From CALJFL01 sp964590005 (GTDB taxonomy: Bacteria > Pseudomonadota > Gammaproteobacteria > Pseudomonadales > Halieaceae): a DNA stretch of 64,000 nt. The notes under the pieces were generated by a model, which was given only the letters and a program-made list of their open reading frames with translations, was not told the DNA's origin and made no database searches. Made by a program: the position numbers and the translations under genes. Below, one piece after another: positions 8,448 to 16,391 of the stretch. Positions within the stretch are counted from its first letter, which is position 1, and every line of letters begins with the position of its first letter. Location: the NCBI GenBank assembly GCA_964590005.1, contig CAZPVJ010000175.1, forward strand, positions 1-64,000, read 5' to 3'.

Positions 8448-9005
8448 CTACCACCTGGCCGTGGGCATTATGTGGGCCATATAAGGCATGCCGATACGAG
8501 CAAAACCCTCTTCGGTACCGTACACCACGTCACACGCGTCTGAGCGCAGTACAAATGTAAAGAAACCCGCGGGCGGACCTTGCCAGCCTTCGGGGTCCGG
8601 ACCGCTGATTGCCGCCAGCAGCTCATTTGCCTGCTGTGCGTTCAATGCTCCCCAACTGGCGTCGTGAAGCCGCTGGGCCAGGCCGTCCGCTGCTGTCAGC
8701 GCCGTCTGGTAAAAGCCCCTGAAATCGGCCATTGCCACGCCCAGGTACTTGAGCATCAACAGGCAGTCTCCGGGTTCCTGAGCCAACTGGTGGTCAACGA
8801 AGTGACTGACGCCCGCTGCCGTAGCGCCGGGCACCAGGGTTTCGGCAATCGCCGCGAGGGTATCTGCCTCCGCGGCAGACAGTACCTGAAGCGGCATGTT
8901 CTCTGCATAGGCCTGCGCCGGGGTCAACAAGAAGCTACCAGCGCCCGCAGTGAAGGTAAGCAGTAAACCGCTACGTTGCAGAAACTCCCGACGACTACCG
9001 GACAT
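8448..9005 (-). CDS. Gluconate 2-dehydrogenase subunit 3-family protein, Tat-exported
   Basis: The small subunit that accompanies GMC dehydrogenases of the gluconate 2-dehydrogenase type. A twin-arginine signal (SRREFLQRSGLLL) ends near AQA, and the mature part contains the family's LSAAEADTLAAIAETLVPGA and GGDP-like C-terminal segment. 185 residues is the usual length. In such systems the small subunit carries the signal and the folded flavoprotein travels with it, which fits the lack of a signal on the GMC protein just downstream. Confidence 0.85.
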   Translation of the reverse strand: MSGSRREFLQRSGLLLTFTAGAGSFLLTPAQAYAENMPLQVLSAAEADTLAAIAETLVPGATAAGVSHFVDHQLAQEPGDCLLMLKYLGVAMADFRGFYQTALTAADGLAQRLHDASWGALNAQQANELLAAISGPDPEGWQGPPAGFFTFVLRSDACDVVYGTEEGFARIGMPYMAHIMPTARW

Positions 9006-9007
9006 AC

Positions 9008-10096
9008 CTAGCGCACCGGCTCGCGCAGGCCCTTGCGCTCCAATCGCGGTATCACTTCGTCACGGAAGTACGGAAACTCCTCCGCATAATCGACAAACGC
9101 CAGCGTCGTCCCGGCAATCCCGGTTTCACTCAACAAGGCCAGTTGATCTGCAATGTGATCGGGCGTACCCACCAGCGGATAGCCGCCGTGGCCCGCAGCG
9201 AAACGGTCCCGGAAGTTGGCCAGTGCTTCTGGCGTAAATGACTGTGCATGCATACCCTGCAGCTTCATGAGGTAGTCAACCGCCTCCCAGTCCGCGTTCT
9301 GGTTGGCGTAATAATCCAGGTAGTCCTCTGCTTCCTGCTGCGTTGGCCTGCAGACAATCGTACAGAAGGTCATCACCCCAACATCTCGGTTCACCGCCGC
9401 AGACTTCTCTTTGACATCGGCAACCACACCGGCCGCCTGCTCAAGATCAAACACGGGGGTATAGAGGTAGTCGGCATTGCGCATGGCAAACTTCCGGCCC
9501 TCCTCTGAGGCCGCCGCATTAAGAATGGGAACATGCGCCTGCACCGGCTTGGGGTTACCGTATATCCCCGTGCCCTGGAAATACTTCCCGTCCCAGTCGA
9601 ACGGCTCGTCGTCCTGCCAGATCTTCTGGACGTAATCAAACCACTCCTGGGCCCTGGCGTAGCGCTCCACGTGGTCTTCGGGCAAGTCGACCCCAAAAGC
9701 GTCGTACTCTGGCTTGTTCCAGCCGGCCACGACATTCAGGCCCACACGCCCCCCACCAAGTTGGTCAATCGTGGCCAGTTGCTTGGCGGTGACAATGGGA
9801 TGGTTGAAGGCGGTATGCACTGTGGCAAATACCTGGATGTTGCTGGAGTGCGCCAACAACCCCGCGGCCCAGGTCACTGTCTCCAGTACACCACCATGAA
9901 AATCGGTCTCGCCGCCGTAGCCAATCCAGCGGGCGATGGGCAGCATGAATTCAAGGCCGGCTTCATCACACATGCGGACCAGGCGAAGATTATTTTCCCA
10001 GCTATTATCCCAGCGCTCCTCCACCTTGGTGACAGCCATGCCACCGGAGCAGTTGGAGGAAAAAATACCGAGCTTGAACTTATTATCACTGCGCAT
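9008..10096 (-). CDS. Luciferase-like (LLM) FMNH2-dependent monooxygenase, RutA/SfnG type
   Basis: A TIM-barrel flavin monooxygenase that uses reduced FMN from a separate reductase. The 362 residues resemble RutA and dimethylsulfone monooxygenase SfnG: the N-terminal GIFSSNCSGGMAV, the GYGGETDFHG and ATVHTAFNHP segments, and GGGRVGLNVVAGWNKPEYDAFG are family landmarks. The gene starts the three-gene minus-strand group with the Tat subunit (2 bases away) and the GMC enzyme. A C-N or C-S bond cleavage role is plausible, but the substrate is unknown. No flavin reductase gene is nearby. Confidence 0.85.
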   Translation of the reverse strand: MRSDNKFKLGIFSSNCSGGMAVTKVEERWDNSWENNLRLVRMCDEAGLEFMLPIARWIGYGGETDFHGGVLETVTWAAGLLAHSSNIQVFATVHTAFNHPIVTAKQLATIDQLGGGRVGLNVVAGWNKPEYDAFGVDLPEDHVERYARAQEWFDYVQKIWQDDEPFDWDGKYFQGTGIYGNPKPVQAHVPILNAAASEEGRKFAMRNADYLYTPVFDLEQAAGVVADVKEKSAAVNRDVGVMTFCTIVCRPTQQEAEDYLDYYANQNADWEAVDYLMKLQGMHAQSFTPEALANFRDRFAAGHGGYPLVGTPDHIADQLALLSETGIAGTTLAFVDYAEEFPYFRDEVIPRLERKGLREPVR

Positions 10097-10160
10097 TCAT
10101 CAACCCCACGTATTAGCACAGTCGTCAGCAACACAATATTACTGACCGTCACACCGTACC

Positions 10161-10197
10161 GGACCCAAAAAATTTTAGACCTAAACTATTTGTCCGG
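10161..10197. promoter_or_regulatory. Palindrome-rich region upstream of the LLM monooxygenase
   Basis: The spacer between the LLM gene and the TPR gene holds the near-palindrome GGACCCAAAAAATTTTAGACC (10161-10181) overlapping TTTAG-AC-CTAAA (10174-10185), and a CCGGAC/GTCCGG pair enclosing both (10159-10164, 10192-10197). This may be a regulator site for the LLM operon. No regulator is adjacent. Confidence 0.25.
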
Positions 10198-10240
10198 CAA
10201 GACTTTTATGTCCCGCGACGCAGTGCTCGGGGGTGAGGCG

Positions 10241-11962
10241 CTATAAAACGGAACTCTCCAGGGTTACGTCAGCCCGGGCCCAGATGTTTTCAAAACGTTG
10301 CCTGGCCGCAGCGGCCTCCTCCGTTTTATTCTGCGCGTCCAGACTCAGGGCGAGCCCGAAAAGCGACCAGCCGTTACGCGGGTACTGGGCAAGGTCCGCG
10401 CGATAAACCGCCTCGGCTCCGGCATAATCCCCTGCCTTGAGCATGGCGTGCCCCAGCGACTGCCTGGTCGGGTAATACCAGAAAGGCGGCTCCGTGTAGG
10501 GCAACGCGTCCTGTTTCTCTACCGCCACGGCAAAGGCCGCGATCGCGCTGGCGTAGTCCCCTTCCGCCTGCGCCAACTCGCCTATGCCCAGTTGTTGGGC
10601 AATGGCCAGTATCTGACTGGCCGGGTAATCGTTACCATCCAGAAACCAGATGGACTCATTGTCCATGAGTGGCTTCATTGCCTCGAGCTCGGCTCGCGCC
10701 CCCTCGAGGTCGCCGGTGCGAACCAGGGCAATGGCGCGGGCGTAGCGCCAGATGGCATTAGAGTACTTGAGCTCAGCAACAGGCTGGGGTTCCTGCAGTA
10801 TTTCTTGCCAGCGGGCAAAACGCACCAGGGATAACAACGGCACGGTCTGGAAAAATTCTACCGTGGGAAATTCCTTGATCTGCTCCAGCCTGACATTGGC
10901 GGCCACTTTGCGGCCTGCCTCGATGGCCACTTCACTGCGTCCCTCCATGCTGGCCGAGGCCCACAGAAAATGAATATTGTGCGGGTAATACAGTGCGGGA
11001 TAAAAACCCTGTGCGTTGCACTGCGCTATGTACTCCTCGTCGACTTTGGCTGCCCGCACATTGGCCTCGGAAGCATCGTAATAGCGACCTATACGCCAGT
11101 AAATGTGCGAGGGCATGTGCACGAGGTGCCCGGATCCGGGCACCATGTCCGCGAGTTTGTCTGCTGCGTCTTCGGCGCGTCCCGGATTCGACGAAGCCTC
11201 AACGGCATGAATATACAGGTGAAGCGTTAAGGGATGCCGGGGGTTACGCGCCATCACTGTCTCCAGTGCAGTGATCACCTCTGCCGTCCGCGGTTTGGGA
11301 TTCTCCGCGTCCAGCCAATAGTCCCAGGGCATGGTGTTCATCAACGCCTCGGCAAACATAGCCTGGATGTCATCATCTTGTGGGTACTTCTCGGCCAGGA
11401 CTTTCATCGCATCTGCGTAGGCGATATCGAGGGGCTCCCGATCTGTGGTCACGTCGCCGTTGTAGCGCTTCGCCTGGGCGGCGATCAGGTCACGCTCGCG
11501 CTCGCTGGCATCGGCGGCGAGCGCTTGTGCCTGCTCAATAGCGGTAAAAGCCGACAGACGATCAGCGGGCATCATGATGGCCTTGCCCTTGCTCGTTACA
11601 TTGATATTCGGGCCCGTGGCGAGGGCCTCACCCCAGAAACACATGGCACACGCTGGATCCAGGCGCTGAGCTGCCTTGAAAGCCCTCACCGACTCCGCAT
11701 GATTGAAGCCTGCCGCCATTATCATGCCCTGATTGAAGTAGCGCTGGGCCCAGGGATCCGAAGTGGTGATGGGATGGTTAAAGTCGCCCAGCCCGGACAA
11801 TAAAGGCGCCTGCGCCCTGGCGACGACGGCGTCCTGCTCACTGAGCTCGGACACCACGGTCTCCGGATTCGAGACGGGTGCGGGTGAGGTGGCAGGCGGC
11901 TCTGCACGATTGCAGGCTACCAGGGCAACAGAAATCAAAAGACAATAGAAAAGGCGAGACAT
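10241..11962 (-). CDS. TPR-repeat lipoprotein
   Basis: A large exported repeat protein of 573 residues. The ATG at 11962 has GGGAGG upstream and opens a lipoprotein signal (YCLLISVALVAC). The mature part begins with the segment FNQGMIMAAGFNHAESVRAFKAAQRLDP, followed by CAMCFWGEALATGPNIN. This CxxC plus WGEAL pattern recurs in a widespread but uncharacterised TPR family. Further tetratricopeptide helices run to the end (GHAMLKAGDYAGAEAVYRADL). It lies 88 bases after the HupE gene and could be in its operon. Its function is unknown; a scaffold role is the usual guess. Confidence 0.82.
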   Translation of the reverse strand: MSRLFYCLLISVALVACNRAEPPATSPAPVSNPETVVSELSEQDAVVARAQAPLLSGLGDFNHPITTSDPWAQRYFNQGMIMAAGFNHAESVRAFKAAQRLDPACAMCFWGEALATGPNINVTSKGKAIMMPADRLSAFTAIEQAQALAADASERERDLIAAQAKRYNGDVTTDREPLDIAYADAMKVLAEKYPQDDDIQAMFAEALMNTMPWDYWLDAENPKPRTAEVITALETVMARNPRHPLTLHLYIHAVEASSNPGRAEDAADKLADMVPGSGHLVHMPSHIYWRIGRYYDASEANVRAAKVDEEYIAQCNAQGFYPALYYPHNIHFLWASASMEGRSEVAIEAGRKVAANVRLEQIKEFPTVEFFQTVPLLSLVRFARWQEILQEPQPVAELKYSNAIWRYARAIALVRTGDLEGARAELEAMKPLMDNESIWFLDGNDYPASQILAIAQQLGIGELAQAEGDYASAIAAFAVAVEKQDALPYTEPPFWYYPTRQSLGHAMLKAGDYAGAEAVYRADLAQYPRNGWSLFGLALSLDAQNKTEEAAAARQRFENIWARADVTLESSVL

Positions 11963-12050
11963 CGGCGACCTCCCAGTGAGCACAGGATATGTGCTCCAGT
12001 GGCTGTAGCCGGGAAGATTAGTTCAGCAATCGCTTTTTCGCAAAGTACGA

Positions 12051-13046
12051 TCAGGCGAGGACTTCAAGGCCTCGCTCGATGCACCACATGGCTGATAAAG
12101 CGCCCAGAACGTACACGGGCACCGGCCACAGCCGGTCCTCCCAGCGGATCAACGGCTTTCTCACGAGCAGCCATAGCGCGACGATCACCAGAATGAAAAC
12201 AATCTGGCCGACCTCGATGCCGATATTGAAAAACAGCAGCGCCAGCGGAACATTGTCCTGGGGAAGACCGGTTTCTGCCAGCGCCCCCGCAAAGCCCATG
12301 CCATGTAACAGGCCAAATCCGCCTGCGAGCCACCAGGGATTGCGCCAGATGGCGTCATTGCGTTCCTTGCGGGTCAGCTCTACCGCCAGCACAAAAATGC
12401 TAAGCGCAATCGTAAACTCCACGAGTGCCACCGGGTAATCAAACAGCCCCAGGGTTACCATCGACAAGGTCACGCTGTGGCCCACAGTGAAGGCCGTGAT
12501 CGTCCACAATAGTCGCTTGCCACCACCCACCAGCAGCAACAGACCAAATACGAATAACAGATGATCAATACCGCCCCAGATATGCTCCATACCCAGCACT
12601 GAGTAGTCGGTCATCACTTCGCCGGCGCCAGGCTCCTCAGGCACGACAAAATCGGCCTGCTCGGCATTCAGTACTTCCTGGTAGTCGCGGCCGTCCAGCA
12701 AACTGACCATAACCATGGCCGACGCCTGATTAGGCCCGAGACCGGACACGCCCAGGGTCTCCCCCACCAGGCCTGACTCACCAAAATTGCAGTTCAGCTG
12801 CCAGCTGCTGACCTTACCGGTCCCCTCGAGCTGCGGTGGACTGGCATTACTGACTGCGCACTCTTCGGGCCAGGTGGGTCGCAGCGGTACATTACTGGTG
12901 CCTTGTGCTGGTGTCTTCCACACCATGTTGAACTGGTTTTCACCTATCTCGGTAACTTTCAGCAAAGACGGCGCAAACCGGTGGGCGAAGGCAAGCTGGG
13001 AAAACACCAACAGGGAAAGTAGCGTGATTCTGGCGACAAACATCAT
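12051..13046 (-). CDS. HupE/UreJ-family membrane protein
   Basis: An inner-membrane protein of 331 residues. A signal peptide (SLLVFSQLAFA) leads a roughly 150-residue periplasmic domain, followed by about six membrane segments. The His-bearing motifs of the HupE/UreJ family are present: HIWGGIDHLLFVFG, FTVGHSVTLS and GLLHGMGFAG. Relatives are linked to nickel or other metal handling, but this long form with a periplasmic domain has no known substrate. Its start overlaps the stop of the parvulin gene by four bases (ATGA), so the two are translationally coupled. Confidence 0.87.
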   Translation of the reverse strand: MMFVARITLLSLLVFSQLAFAHRFAPSLLKVTEIGENQFNMVWKTPAQGTSNVPLRPTWPEECAVSNASPPQLEGTGKVSSWQLNCNFGESGLVGETLGVSGLGPNQASAMVMVSLLDGRDYQEVLNAEQADFVVPEEPGAGEVMTDYSVLGMEHIWGGIDHLLFVFGLLLLVGGGKRLLWTITAFTVGHSVTLSMVTLGLFDYPVALVEFTIALSIFVLAVELTRKERNDAIWRNPWWLAGGFGLLHGMGFAGALAETGLPQDNVPLALLFFNIGIEVGQIVFILVIVALWLLVRKPLIRWEDRLWPVPVYVLGALSAMWCIERGLEVLA

Positions 13047-13975
13047 GAACGCACCTCGTATTGCGTGCGCAGTGTCGCGATGGCCGCTTGCAAGGCGTCA
13101 TTCCTGGCCCGTGATTCCAGGTCGCGAACCAGGCGTGGCGTGACTTCCGCCATCGTTGCATCCCGGGCGGGTTCAATCGCCTCCACCCAGACATAATGCA
13201 GACCATAAGTTGAGCGTACCGGTCCCACCCAACTGCCGGCGGTGGGGTCCGCTTCTTCCAGGTTCATGATAAATGCCGCGCCGAAATGACGAGCCAGTTG
13301 GTCGGGTGATTGCTTATTGAACTCATACCCGGGCAGGAAGGGGGAACTCATCTGGCGCGCCTCGCGTGCATCGAGCTCCTGCTCCCGAATCTTCTCGATC
13401 ACACCCGGGACCTCGTCCTCGCGATCGCGGGCGAAATAAATGTGGGCAATGCTGTAGCGCGGTGGCAGACGCAATTCCTCGCGGCGCTCCTCGAAAGCGG
13501 CCGCCAGGTCCTCCTCGGTTACCGGGGCCGGCGGATTACTCGCCAGTAGCAATTGCTCCATCACCTGGATAAGCCGGCGCTTGACGACCTCGTCACCCAG
13601 GTGCAGGCGCATTTCGAGGGCTTGCTCGTACAGTTCTTCGTCAGATTTGTCGCCCGACAACTGGAGAAAGTGCATATTGCGCAGCAATCGCTGATAGACC
13701 ACGGTGTCGTAAAGGTGCAAGTCGTACTCCAGCGCGCGCTGAAAAAGCATATCGCGGTCCAGCTCTGCTGCCACCAGCTTGGACAACTGCGCTTCTGTCG
13801 GCATGCGACCGGTAGTAGAGAACCACTGCTGCTGTAATGCGTCAATACGCGCTTCCGCCAAGGGACCCACCACCGGCATGGGTTCGGGGAATAGCCAGGC
13901 CTGAAGACGGAACAGCAGAACGCCCAAGACAACAAAATGTATCCACGGCTTTTTCAGCCATGCCAGTACACGCAT
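13043..13975 (-). CDS. Membrane-anchored parvulin-type peptidyl-prolyl isomerase
   Basis: A periplasmic folding factor of 310 residues, anchored by one N-terminal membrane segment (WIHFVVLGVLLFRL). A helical SurA/PpiD-like region precedes the parvulin domain, which is recognisable by RYSIAHIYFARD near its start and GSWVGPVRSTYGLHYVWV at its end. It is the first gene of the pair with the HupE protein (four-base overlap). The tight coupling suggests that it folds or assembles the neighbour's periplasmic domain, which is inference. Confidence 0.85.
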   Translation of the reverse strand: MRVLAWLKKPWIHFVVLGVLLFRLQAWLFPEPMPVVGPLAEARIDALQQQWFSTTGRMPTEAQLSKLVAAELDRDMLFQRALEYDLHLYDTVVYQRLLRNMHFLQLSGDKSDEELYEQALEMRLHLGDEVVKRRLIQVMEQLLLASNPPAPVTEEDLAAAFEERREELRLPPRYSIAHIYFARDREDEVPGVIEKIREQELDAREARQMSSPFLPGYEFNKQSPDQLARHFGAAFIMNLEEADPTAGSWVGPVRSTYGLHYVWVEAIEPARDATMAEVTPRLVRDLESRARNDALQAAIATLRTQYEVRS

Positions 13976-14015
13976 GATTTATAAACCCGGTCGGTGGATC
14001 GGTATCAGAAGCACT

Positions 14016-14828
14016 TCAGTTCTCGTACTGAGCCTTGCGTTTTTCCATCTGCGCCTGGATACCTTCCTGCAGATCAGTCTGGCTGAGCATCCCTGAGTTC
14101 CAGGTAGCAATATGGTCCAGTCCATCCGCCACCGAGTGGTCGCGGCTGTACAAAATCATATTCTTGGTACCGCGTATAGCCAGCGGCGACTTTGAAGCTA
14201 TCTCCTGGGCCAAAGCGGTAACCTCACGCATCATAATATCGCGGTTATCAAACACCCGATTTACAAAACCGACTTCGCGCGCTTCTTCGGCATCCATATT
14301 ACGCCCGGTATAGGCCAACTCGCGCACCACGCCGTCCGGAATGATTTTAGGCAATCGCTGCAAAGTACCCACATCTGCTGTCATGCCGATGTCGATCTCC
14401 CGGATGGAGAAAAATGCATCCTCAGTCGCGTAGCGCATATCCGCACAACAGGTCATATCAACACCACCGCCGATACAGGTGTTGTGAATCGCAGCCAACA
14501 CCGGCTTGCGGCATTTCTCGATAGCGCTCAGGTTATCCTGCAGTTTCAGTACGTTTTCCCGCAATGCTTCGGCGCGGCGAGCGGGATCCTTGGAGTCACT
14601 CAGCAAATCACCGAACATTGCCAGATCCAGCCCGGCGCAGAAGTGCTTACCGTTACCGGCAAGAATCACCGCACGCACCTCCGGTTCCCGGTCACACCAC
14701 TCAAAACACTCCTGCAATTCGCGCCACATCGCAGCGTTCATTGAGTTAGCCTTGTCAGGCCGGTCAAGGTGAACCGTCGCCACGTGCTGTTCCAACGCCA
14801 ATGACAATGTTTCGTATTCGGGGAGCAT
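14016..14828 (-). CDS. Delta(3,5)-Delta(2,4)-dienoyl-CoA isomerase-like enoyl-CoA hydratase
   Basis: A crotonase-fold enzyme of 270 residues acting on unsaturated acyl-CoA. General crotonase motifs are present (FCAGLDL, NTCIGGGVDM), but the stretch EIDIGMTADVGTLQRLP followed later by SKSPLAI and YSRDHSVADGLDHIATWN closely follows mammalian ECH1, including the acidic residues used for double-bond shifting. The ATG at 14828 has AGAGAGGA at good spacing; an upstream in-frame start at 14864 would overlap the nitroreductase gene. A role in beta-oxidation of odd-position double bonds is likely. Confidence 0.87.
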   Translation of the reverse strand: MLPEYETLSLALEQHVATVHLDRPDKANSMNAAMWRELQECFEWCDREPEVRAVILAGNGKHFCAGLDLAMFGDLLSDSKDPARRAEALRENVLKLQDNLSAIEKCRKPVLAAIHNTCIGGGVDMTCCADMRYATEDAFFSIREIDIGMTADVGTLQRLPKIIPDGVVRELAYTGRNMDAEEAREVGFVNRVFDNRDIMMREVTALAQEIASKSPLAIRGTKNMILYSRDHSVADGLDHIATWNSGMLSQTDLQEGIQAQMEKRKAQYEN

Positions 14829-14857
14829 AGTTATCCTCTCTTTAGTCTGGGTGCTGG

Positions 14858-15415
14858 CTACCATTGTGATACAAAGCTCGCCAGTTCACGTGTTGGCAGG
14901 GGCTTCGCCTTACCATCCCGGGTACCAATGTAAACAAAGCCGACAATTTCCTCGTCTGGCCCCAACGCCAGCGCGTCCATCACATTGCGATCAAACGCGG
15001 CATCTCCGGTGCGCCAAATTCCTGCATACCCCTGTGCCTCAGCCGCCAGCAGTAAAGCGTGCGCAGCACAACCGGCCGACAAACGCTGTTCAATCGCGGG
15101 GACCTTGGGGTGTTCGGTAATGCGCGCCACGCAGGCAATCACCACAGGAGCCCTCAGGGGCGACAGTCGGGCCTTGCTCCTGGCAGACTCGTCTGCTTCG
15201 GGGTTTCGAACCACCAGAGCGCCCTCGAGCACTTCACCGAAGGCCTCTCGGCGCTCTCCGGTGATAGCAATAAATCGCCAGGGGCTCAGCCAGGCGTGAT
15301 CGGGCACGCGGGTTGCAGCCTGGTACATCGCCTGCAACTCACCCTCACTGGGGCCTGGGCTGGTAAGCTTGGGCGCCGAATTCCGTGTTTGCAGGAAGCG
15401 AAGTATGTCAGTCAT
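14858..15415 (-). CDS. Nitroreductase-family oxidoreductase, YdjA-like
   Basis: A small FMN enzyme (185 residues) of the single-domain nitroreductase type. ILRFLQTRNSAPKL at the N-terminus, AATRVPDHAWLSPWRFI, and the C-terminal GIWRTGDAA/GFVYIGT are typical of YdjA. NAD(P)H-dependent reduction of nitro or quinone-like compounds is the family activity; the physiological substrate is unknown. It ends 29 bases before the dienoyl-CoA isomerase start and is probably co-transcribed. Confidence 0.88.
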   Translation of the reverse strand: MTDILRFLQTRNSAPKLTSPGPSEGELQAMYQAATRVPDHAWLSPWRFIAITGERREAFGEVLEGALVVRNPEADESARSKARLSPLRAPVVIACVARITEHPKVPAIEQRLSAGCAAHALLLAAEAQGYAGIWRTGDAAFDRNVMDALALGPDEEIVGFVYIGTRDGKAKPLPTRELASFVSQW

Positions 15416-15492
15416 GGCCTGGCATGTTCAGTGAGCAACGCGCTGCATGATACCAGCAAATACCGTGCTGTCGCAGGTCCAGTCGCGCCGGC

Positions 15493-16338
15493 TTAATCAT
15501 TCTCAAGCCCCTGCCCTACCAGAATATTCATGAAGCCCTGATCGTCTGGCGCACTATCAACATTGTCACACCAGAGGGCCAGTTCCCCCTCCGAGCTGGC
15601 AACCAGACGGTGCTCTATATGATCCACGATCCAGAAGGGCTGACCCAGCATCGCCAGGCGCTCGATCAGCGCCCTGCCGGAGGCGCCGGCCTGTCGCAGT
15701 GAAAGCGGGGTTAGCTCTATCAGAATCCGGGGTGGCCGCGACAAGGTCTCCAGGAACCCGAGCAATCCGTTCATAACTGAAAATTCACTGCCCTGCGTGT
15801 CCACCTTAAGCAGGGCGATACGCGAAACCCCTTCCGCCGATAGAAAGGCGCCGCCGTTGAGCGTTCGAATCTCCCGGGTGTCTCGCCTACCGTCGACATC
15901 AAACACCTGGTGGTCACCCAGGTTATCCTCGCTTACGTAAAGCTTGCCAGGGCCATCGCGCTCAGCAAGCGCAGCCTGAACCGCGCAAATCCTCTGGTCG
16001 AGGCCGTTGTCCTTACTGTTAGCCAGCAGCAGTGCAAAATTGTCCGGGTCGGGCTCGAAGGCGTAAACCCGGCCCTCCTCTCCGACGCAGCTTGCCGCCA
16101 GAACAGAGAAGTAGCCGAGATTGGCGCCGACATCCACGAAGACCTCACCGCGGTCCAGAAAGTTCAGCAGGAGATGCGTCTCGTAGGGCTCCCAAATACC
16201 CTCTTCCCGCAGACGATGAGAGATCACTCGATCACGCTGCCCGTGGACGTGCAGACTCAGCGAGACATTGAGTCCGGGTATTTTCAGGGGGACGGTGGTC
16301 GCTGTGGACACGGTTCGTTTCCGGCCGGGTTCTGGCAA
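15493..16338 (-). CDS. FkbM-family SAM-dependent methyltransferase
   Basis: A Rossmann-fold O-methyltransferase of up to 281 residues. The SAM motif reads FVDVGANLGYFSVLAA, followed by VYAFEPDPDNF and the FkbM-type IALLKVDTQGSEFSVMNGL. The start is uncertain: the open frame begins with TTG at 16338, and a GTG at 16311 is an alternative; neither has a strong Shine-Dalgarno. FkbM enzymes methylate sugar or polyketide hydroxyls. Nothing nearby specifies an acceptor. The patatin gene lies 53 bases upstream on the same strand. Confidence 0.85.
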   Translation of the reverse strand: MPEPGRKRTVSTATTVPLKIPGLNVSLSLHVHGQRDRVISHRLREEGIWEPYETHLLLNFLDRGEVFVDVGANLGYFSVLAASCVGEEGRVYAFEPDPDNFALLLANSKDNGLDQRICAVQAALAERDGPGKLYVSEDNLGDHQVFDVDGRRDTREIRTLNGGAFLSAEGVSRIALLKVDTQGSEFSVMNGLLGFLETLSRPPRILIELTPLSLRQAGASGRALIERLAMLGQPFWIVDHIEHRLVASSEGELALWCDNVDSAPDDQGFMNILVGQGLEND

Positions 16339-16391
16339 TCGTTATACCGCCAGTCCCTGCGAAGGGGGACTGGCGATACCCATGCCGAGCT

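Noticed and set aside
9533..10246. A 237-codon open frame opposite the LLM monooxygenase
   Set aside because: Antisense to conserved luciferase-like sequence; no independent evidence.
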